Source of the DNA: Diplonema papillatum
Lineage: Eukaryota > Euglenozoa > Diplonemea > Diplonemida > Diplonemidae
NCBI GenBank assembly: GCA_030068145.1
Contig: JAPJBO010000875.1
Coordinates: 31,656 to 95,655 of the forward strand
Length of the DNA stretch: 64,000 nt
Direction: 5' to 3'
Positions 30,901-39,900 of this stretch are shown here, piece after piece. A program made the translations under genes and the position numbers. Numbering within the stretch: position 1 is the stretch's first letter; each line of letters opens with the position of its first letter. A model generated the notes under the pieces. It did no database searches and had not been told where the DNA came from. It saw only the letters and a list, made by a program, of their open reading frames with translations.

Positions 30901-33900
30901 CATACCGCGACTGCCCAACACACACGAAAGGCGAATGCACGGCAGCAGTACACGCTTGGTGACAGGAAAACGGACGCAAGCAACACTGCTGCACGTTTTC
31001 GCCAACATAGACGGACCGTTCGGCATAGACGGACCGTTCTTGACGAAAACCTCGCACACCAAGCTTGCCAACAACATCGCCCTGACGCTTTCAACGGTCT
31101 ACGACATACAACGACGACGACAACTACATGTAAAAACTGCAACCACAACAAAACCAACCCCCCCCCGAAGAGACCACGACATAACCTTTCTACCTCCAAT
31201 CGACAACTCGATCCAACGGTGCTTAAACTACCACATCAAACCTGGCCCCGCCGCCGACTACAGATGTCTACAAAATTACCGATACCACCCTCACAACAAC
31301 AACATTTCACCGCATTAATTCAATGCTGTTGATCCAGCTTCAAAGAGCCCGTAGACACGAAGCGACGAACCGTACCGCTATACGCGCCGACCACTCTATC
31401 ACGCTTCCAGGACAAAACACACCACTCTCAGAGCCATAGCAGTACACTCCGGCCACAACAACGCAGGGCATTACTACGCTATCCACGCCCTCAACGATTT
31501 CGACGCGAACCAACGATGGACTCGCTTCGACGGACTACAGACGCACTCCACTTCGACACAAAACTACGAAAACAACGAAGTTTACCTCTGCGTCTACCAG
31601 CTCAAAGACTACCCACAGACGGATGTCCCGCCACCCATTGACGCATCATACCACAACCACTATGAACCCCCAAAGCCTGCCACGCCCAGAACCACAACAC
31701 AAGAGCCGGACTCGACTCAAAGCATACGTAGAGCCGTGTGCGGAGACGAGACATCTACCGACACACCCACACAACGACACGACAGCACACCCCCCACACG
31801 AACACCCACAGCACCAGGCACGTCACAGACGGGCCAATTACCATTATAGACCGTCCTTGGAACTTTAGACCCATTATAGACCACGATTCAAACTTTTGAC
31901 CCATGATAGACCATAAGCCAAACTCGTGTCCCATTCTATGCGTACAAGACAATGTCCAGCAAAGCACAAACTTTTTGGCGTTTTTGTGGTTTTTGTCAGC
32001 TGGCCTCTTGACCTGAGGCCGTGACTTGCCGTCAAATCCTGAGCCTCCCTCATGAGCCTAGTAATAGAGGGGCTGCCAGGCTGACAGACTGACCTGAGAC
32101 GGCGTCCGGTAACCAGTCAGTTGTCTCGCCAGACGCGGCCAGTGATGGCGTCGGTGCCAGTTTCGGCGGTCGGTGAGCGTCTTCCCGGTCAAAAGCCCGA
32201 AGGCTGTCTTGTTGCGGACGGCTCTGATCAAACTGCTTTCGTGCAGTTCCGCCTGTCACCCGGCCCTGTGTCCGTCGTCTTGTTGCGTTGTGGTATTGTC
32301 CTTTGGCGCGAGCCATGCCTCTCTCACCTTTAAGACACGGCTGTGTCACGCATTCGTCTTGTTCTTGTTGCTAGTGGGGAGTCATTTGCATGCAAATGAG
32401 TACCGCACTTTGCCAGATTTTAGTCGTGGTTCAACTTGTCGGTTGCAACTGTTCGTGCGACTCGTGGAGGGCGTAGTGGCCGAGCTGTCACTGCTGGTTG
32501 TCTCTGTACCACTCGCGTAGTAGCTCCTTTATCTTGGTGACGACAACTGTGGTCAAACCTTTTGGCTTCGGCACCACCCTTTGGCACGAGTGCCCAATGA
32601 CCTCAACGCATCGCCGTCCACTCTGCAACGTCACACGCTGAGGTGGAAAGTGCATGGACTTCCGTTGCTGCCTCGGCCCCGCCGGCTGCCAGGTGCAGAT
32701 GCTGGGCTTTCCGGGCTGAGCGGGGTCAGCTCCCACACAGTGAGCGTGCGATTCCGTGTCTCCACGACACGTCCTTTTGCTCTGGGTCTGCACTACTGTA
32801 GCCCATATTATGGGCCATAACTTGATCGCAGTTGCAGCCCCCGGAATTTGCAGGCGAAAACGAGGCACCCTTTTTAACTTCCGGCATTATCCGTCGATTG
32901 AGCCGCGATGATGACTGTCAATGAGCGCCGAATTTTCTAATTCGAGCTTTAACGAGCACTCCAGTGTTTTTTGAGGAACCCGTGACCCGGCGTGGGTGAT
33001 CCAATGTCAAGTGTCAATGCTGGCTATAATGGGTCAAAAGTTTGAAGCCTGGTCTATAATGGGTCAACAGTTTGGAACGTGGTCTATAATGGGTCAAAAG
33101 TTTGGCGGTTTGGTCTATAATGGGTCAAAAGTTTGGCGGTTTGGTCTATAATGGGTCAAAAGTTTGGCGGTTTGGTCTATAATGGGTCAAAAGTTTGGCG
33201 GTTTGGTCTATAATGGGTCAAAAGTTTGGCGGTTTGGTCTATAATGGGTCAAAAGTTTGGCGGTTTGGTCTATAATGGGTCAAAAGTTTGGCGGTTTGGT
33301 CTATAATGGGTCAAAAGTTTGGCGGTTTGGTCTATAATGGGTCAAAAGTTTGGCGGTTTGGTCTAGAATGGGTCAAAAGTTTGGCGGTTTGGTCTATAAT
33401 GGGTCAAAAGTTTAGAACGTGGTCTATAATGGGTCAAAAGTTTGAAGTATGGTCTATAATGGTCATTGGCCCGTCACAGACCTCCAGTACCACCGCGGAA
33501 ACAGAGACCAGCAGTGAAGACGATCCCCACTGCCACACACGCACCACAACAACCGGCCTCAAACTGAAGGGAAAACAAGGATTACGGACGCACCTACGTT
33601 ACTGCAAGAAGTCACAAGCAGAAACAACGCTGCGAAGCACCACCCAGAAACGAGAGAGATGTCCCTACTGCCACAGCAACGGACGAACCGTGGGGTAACC
33701 ACTCTTCAAAAGTCTACGCCACCATAAGCCCCGGTGCAAAAAGAAGCACTGTAAACGACGCACAGCAACGACGACTCCATCAGACGAATAACCTCACTAA
33801 CCACGGGTACCCAGTGTGCCCAGAGTGCCTTAACTGTGGCGAGCAACGAACAGTTTTACCCTGCAAATCTACCCAAAAAAAACCTTATATTAGGGCGGAA

Positions 33901-36900
33901 ACAACCCGCACCACGTGAAGCACCGCAAGTGTCGCGAAACCCAAGCACTACTCTACGAGAAAATACATAAAACGCGGGCAACAGACCGGTACGGGCTACA
34001 AGGCAACCCCTGCTCAACTTGTAGAACGTGGGGGGCCCAAGACTACACTCCACGAAGGAATACTTGGTGTCGGTCACAAACAGTCCCGGACATGGCTAGC
34101 CATAGCCCATAACGAAAGCGTGCACTGAATACAACCCGTAGTCAATAGCCCTTTCTTGCTCTAAGAGAACCCATTCATGAATGGTCACACGGAGACCCTA
34201 AAACCCCGGAATTTCAAGCGAACTTTAACTCTAGAAAAAACTCACAAGCACAAAACGTCAAAATATACCAATCTGTACGCCATACGGGATCGTCGGAAGC
34301 ACAAAAAGAAGCCCCTAGATCAACCTCGATTTCTCCGCTTGTGAGATTCCGAGGCAACAACGGAGCGAGAATATGTGCCCGCCTCGACTAGATCTCGATA
34401 CAGCCACGGAAGATTGGAGGGTCAGCCGTGCGATCAAACTCGGACTTTCTGTTTGTGAGAGTCCGAGGCAACATGTCAGCGGGATTGCCTGCCAGGGAAT
34501 GCAGGGTACGGACCAATATCGCTATGGATGCGCAGACGATCGTGCAGGTCGCACCGGAAGACTGGGAGGCATGCTTCCTCTCTCGAATCTAGAAGTCCGC
34601 GTGTCGTTGACAGGAAAAGACCGGAGTTCCTCAAACAAAAAAGTGCTGAAAAGTGCCCCGAAGATTTCCTCCGGCCTGAAGTACCTGGGTGTAGGAGTGA
34701 ACCCGTGTGGCTGTTGTTCGCGACTAGTACACCGTGGGAGCACCGAACAGACACGGCTAAAAAAGCGCGACAAAAAAGAAGCCCTGAGATCAAACTCGTT
34801 TTCTCTGTTTGTGAGACTCCGAGGCAACAACCGGGCGAGAGTATGTGCCTGCCTCCATGTGCCGCCGAGCGTTTGAGAGAAGAAGAAAGATACGCAGCAA
34901 TTGATAGTTGAAGAGAAAGCCGTGCGATCAAACTCGGACTCCCTGCTTGTGAGAGTCCGAGGCAACATGTCGGCGAGAATCTGCGTCTGCTTCCGCGTGT
35001 CGCTGAACGTTTGCGAGGCGATGTGTAATCAATGTATCCACCGCAAGCTGGTGAGCAAGCCGCGCGATCAAACTCGGATGCTGAAGCGACGCAACACCTT
35101 GGGATCTCCTCCTACCTGTGCTGCGGTGTGCTCGAAGAGAACACACGAGAGCAGCGCGATTCGAACCAGATTCGAGACCCCTCAACCACCCCTTCGAATT
35201 GTTCCGTACCTGACATGAAGTGACGACAGTTGTTGGATGCTCGGTGATGGGGTGTGAGGGGCTTGAAGGACACTGTCGGGGGCCGAGTGTAAGCAACTGA
35301 AATGTTCATGCTATACTTATTCCGAGCAGGACATGTCTGCCAACCACCGTCATTTCACGATTCAGATTGATAAACAACGATTTACAACGAATTTCAAGTG
35401 TCGCAATGATTATTCTGACAAGCACAACCCAAACTTACTTTACCGTATTTCTAAAAATGTTGGCCGGAAATAAACCTGGCGGTTTTGCCCGGTTTGGGGG
35501 GGCGCCAGGTTTATTTCCGGCCAGCATTTTTTGCAGGACTTAGCAGATTTCCCACCACCCCACCCCGCACATCCAGGACGGCTGTAACCTTCGCGCACCG
35601 TCCTCCTCCCCTGGAACGCAACGCACGCGGAAGATAACCCGCCTCCCCAAAGCCAGTATCCGGCTTTCTTTGATGCTAGAATCGCTCGCCGTCCCTACTC
35701 GGTACCCAGCTGGTGGTGGACATGAGGCTTGCGGAGTCGGGTCTATGTCCCGGTCTATGCATCCTTCTCTGTTCGCTGCTGCCTTGACGCACAATACAGT
35801 TGGGGCATGACGTACGCTTGTGCAACATGTTGGTGGGAACGCGAGAGTCGGACAAAGGAAGAAGTTCCTCTTTTATATGTTGATGTGCTGCACAGCCGCT
35901 GCTGGATCCGGGGTGCTCCTCCCAGAAGCCAAGTCCAGAACTTCTTTGACGGGAGGTGGCAACAACCCACGTGGTACCACCAGCCACTTCCGTAGGTCCG
36001 TAGTCCCCCTTTCCGAAAGTATTTTCCCTGGAGAGTATTAGGCATGCAATATTCTTGATCGATCAATGCAATCGCTCGCGGGAGCGAGGTCGGGTGCGGT
36101 CGCTGGCGGCGTGGCAAAAGGCTGCAGAGAGCCGACGAATCTCGGGTCGACCATGAGCATCATGACGGTAAGTTCGGCAACGACGTGGCTCCTCAACCGG
36201 ATTCCCGCTCTTACTCTCCAAGACCAAAGCTCCACTTGCACGTGCTTTTTGGAGGCTAAGAAGCCGTTGGAGATGGCGATCATGACGGCCCGTGTATCTA
36301 AGCCGTCGCCTCAAAGGAAATATCCCGAAACTCCCCGAAATTCCCCGAACCTCCCCGATACTCTCCGGATTCTCAAGCGAACTATAGCTCCGATATGACC
36401 GATACCGGGTTCAAACGGAGACCAAACCGTGGCACCGGCGCTTATACCTGGCAACACGCCGACATACGACTGCCTCTTCCGAAAAAGTTCTGCAACCGGC
36501 AAACCAAAACCTCGCTCAGGTGATGATTCTGGGCGGTATCTCAGCGTTGTTGACCGTTTTCGAAAACTTGGGCGGCACAGCGTATGCTTTGTTTGTTGGG
36601 TTCGGGGGTTTGTGCATAGGCCTAAATGGTTGCACACACAGCCAGCACCGATACGAGCGCTGCACACAGTGCGCACAACAGACTGCGCGTATCGGACATA
36701 GGTGAACCCGCAGCAGGTTCATTCCCAATAATTTCAATTCTGAATGGAACGAGGAAACGACTTTCAAACAGATTGGAAACCGAGGATTTATACATGGCCA
36801 CGAAGGAAATCGAAAATCCCGAGCAATCGGAAAGGCAAAACAACTGTTGGTCCTTCGCCCACAATCGCAGTAGTCCACTCACGGACAGTGCCAGACCCGC

Positions 36901-39900
36901 AACCACTGGAATACATGCCGTGGCCGCACCGTGGGTGGGCGAAAAGGCAAAACAACTGTTGGTCCTTCGCCCACAATCGCAGTAGTCCCTTCACGGACAG
37001 TGCCAGACCCGCAACCACTGGAATACATGCCGTGGCCGCACCGTGGGTGTAGCAGCTGCCCAAGAGAGTGCACGTTCGCATATCCCGGAGGCCCGATGCA
37101 CTAACATTTCGCTCAAAGACACACACAAATAACATGACAGCCTCTTCGAAGCCGCGCTGTTCCACTTCGTGCATTTCGTCATCTTCGTGATGGCCCTGTT
37201 TTTCATCGCCCTTGTCGGCTCTCTTTTCCTGATCATCGACTACTCGTGGAAGGTCTGCTGTGTTTTTCTAGCGTTATTTCTGGTCTGCTGTTTCTTGCGT
37301 CAACAGACCAGGCCGACTGTCTCTCGCTACGACCCCACGAAGAGTCCGTGGAATCGTTCGAATTCTTCAGCAGGATAGAAGGTGGGGAGGATCGTCTACG
37401 GCAACCGCACACAGAGGGGATTGGTGTGTGATGGGACAAATGGATTATCATGCACTTGTCAACCCCGCTGCTCACTTTCTTAACGCCACCAGAGTCCAGT
37501 TCGAGGCAAGAAGGGGCTTCGGTGACTCTTTTCCTACCGGTGACCCTCTTTGCAACAAAACTACGCATTTCTTCCCTCCGACCCTAAGAAGTGCCGGAAA
37601 ACAAGAGGGCCTTTTCTTCCCGATCGTGAAAACACATGAAAACAAGGATCCTTGTTTTACCAGGTGTCCACTCAGACATTGGCCCCATCGCACTTCACGT
37701 TTGATGTGAACGTGCGTCGTCGGGAAGAAAAGAGGGTCATTCCCCGGTAAGAAAACCACGTTGTACCGGAATAACTGCGCCCTCGGGCAGTGTCTCGGGC
37801 AAAAAGCAGGTCCTCGGGAAGGAAAGGCGGTTCTTACTTCGGGTAAAAATAGCTATTCCCCACCATTATCGTCAACCACCCCAACTGAAGGAAACCACAC
37901 ACGCAGAAATGGTCGCGGTTCGAGTTCAAGGTGGTTGAAATCGAAAATGATCCCTCCCTCGAACCGGAGAGCAAGAGCGCGTTCTTGCAGCAATACGTCA
38001 AGGTATGCGGCGCTACGACCACACAGCGCCAAGGACACCCGCCAGGAAACAACATCGCAAGATATCCGTCGTGCTGAAAATCACCCGAGCTCTCGCGCGC
38101 CAAAGCAGACATTTCCGGGTCACGCGTGTGAAAAACCGGATCTTTTTTTTGCGACAACCCATTTCTGCTTCCCTGGAGACAGTATTTTGTTACAGCTAAA
38201 AAGAACGTTGGCAGCGGTTTAACCAGAACACACGTAGGTTAAATCGCACAAACAAAAAGTAATTGCATGTCACGCGCGTGCTTTTATGATACGTGGGACG
38301 GCGGGCGATCTGCGCTGAAATCTTACGCACATGCGCCAGCACCGAATCCGGCTTGTACACCGGAATCAGTGGTGCCTGGTTCGCATGATCGGAAGACACC
38401 GCTTAGTCCGAACGTGCATCACATTGGCCTGTGCTCTACTTTGGATATTTCTAAGAAGACATGCCACGGGAGTGATAGTTTACAAAGAAGGGACGCCTGG
38501 GAATAACTTTACGGGGAAATACAAAAAATATTCGAAATTTTTTGTCCAGGTTGAGCCCCACCAAGATGCCGCGCGGACCGATACTGGCATCTACCGTTGT
38601 ATGCCAGTACGTAACACTCAAAGCACATGCTAATCCGCATGGCTCATGTACTCAGAGCATCACAGTACTCAGCAGGTAGCCTCAGGGACTCCGTCAAGTC
38701 ATAAAGAAACAACCGGCTGCCCCGGCTTGGAAACGAGCCGACCAACGCAGCCGTCTCTGAGTCTGCTGTGCAGCTTGAGCCCGAACATACCCGCACTGGT
38801 ATATCGCGCATGTGTCCTCAGGTCGTGTCCTGGTGTCAAGTGCATTCTGAAGTTTCGAAAAGCCAAACAAACCAACGCAGTCGGTGAGAAACGGACAGAA
38901 GATGCTGGCGTGCATCATCTTCTACCGTCAAAATCTCGCCGCCGACCAGCGCGACATCAGCTTCAGTCGGTACATGAAGAAGCAACAGCGGAAGCTGCTG
39001 CTTTCTTTCCTTGATTTGGAGTGGACGACGTGGGCGATGTTGTCGCTGCTGTGCGTCATGGCCGCCATCGTGACGTTCATCACGCTCAAAGTATCCGACA
39101 ACGACTGGGCGACGATCGCACTGTGGGTTTTGTTCGTGGGGTTCGGCCCCTTGCTGGTGCTCGTCGTGACCTTCTTCAAGATCCGGAAAGAATTCTCGCG
39201 CTTTACAAGCAACGTGCAGGAAATGAGACAAGTATGCATTTTGCGTTTTTGTTTTGTTTAAGCACCTGCTTTGTAGGATATGCTTGAGGAGACTGCGAGT
39301 TGCGAAAGATCAACGGAGGTGAATGTGCTGTAGCCCACACGAAACACAGGTAACTCTGGGTTTAGTGGCGGGCGTAAGCGTTCAACAAAAACGACCCACT
39401 TTGTGGTTGTATTGTTTTCTCCCCCTCCGGCCTCCTTCGAAATGAGCACAAGGGCTTTTTAGCCGACATTTTCTGACAGTATGAGCCAATTCACCTACCG
39501 AAAAACGACCTGAGCTCGATTACGCGGCGATGACACTCGCAATTTGTCAATGCGGATCTCACTGTATCCTCTTAACCCTTTACGGACGCGAGACATAATA
39601 CGTCGAAAAAGCGAGAACCCGACTTGAAGTTCAGACGCTGGGCATTCAGAGCAAAGACACGTCAAAAAGGATCAATGTTTGCTGTGAAGAAATGTGTTAC
39701 GGAATCTTTCCAAGGTGCACCGGGTTTCCCGTTTCGGAGTCGTAAAACTCTCGAGTTTGACCCCACAGATTCCCCCAGAAGGCTTTCTGCGCGCAGGACA
39801 ACCTCCCTCCCCTCCGCCCGGTGAAGGGTTGAAATTGAGACACCCATTTTTTGTCCCGCAAGTGTTCCAAGTTTCAAGCATTTCTTGACGCTGTCGCCCG

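Larger units (their letters stand above)
30407..33700 (+). pseudogene. Broken ubiquitin-specific-protease-like gene, split by a nested transposon
   Basis: A long frame near 30407-30830 opens with an unrecognised region (HHPRVLYPPWQAWL). Ubiquitin-specific-protease (USP) landmarks then appear in order but in changing frames: a Cys box at 30834-30860 (NSCFLQAAL), a zinc-ribbon CxxC at 31129-31140 (CKNC), an ITFLPPIDNSIQRCLNYH segment near 31170, LLIQL near 31330 and a His box at 31440-31480 (LRAIAVHSGHNNAGHYYA). USPs remove ubiquitin from proteins using this Cys/His pair. At least three frame changes and an in-frame stop (31318) make it non-functional. At 31830 the last frame is interrupted by a 1.64-kb transposon; it resumes at 33473 in the same frame and encodes a Cys/His-rich end (LRTHLRYC, CPYCHSNG). 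Whether this was a host gene or part of a larger mobile element is not known. Confidence 0.75.

Noticed and set aside
33023..33460. CRISPR-like array
   Set aside because: Units are 30-31 bp and directly tandem with no unique spacers, in a eukaryotic transposon end.
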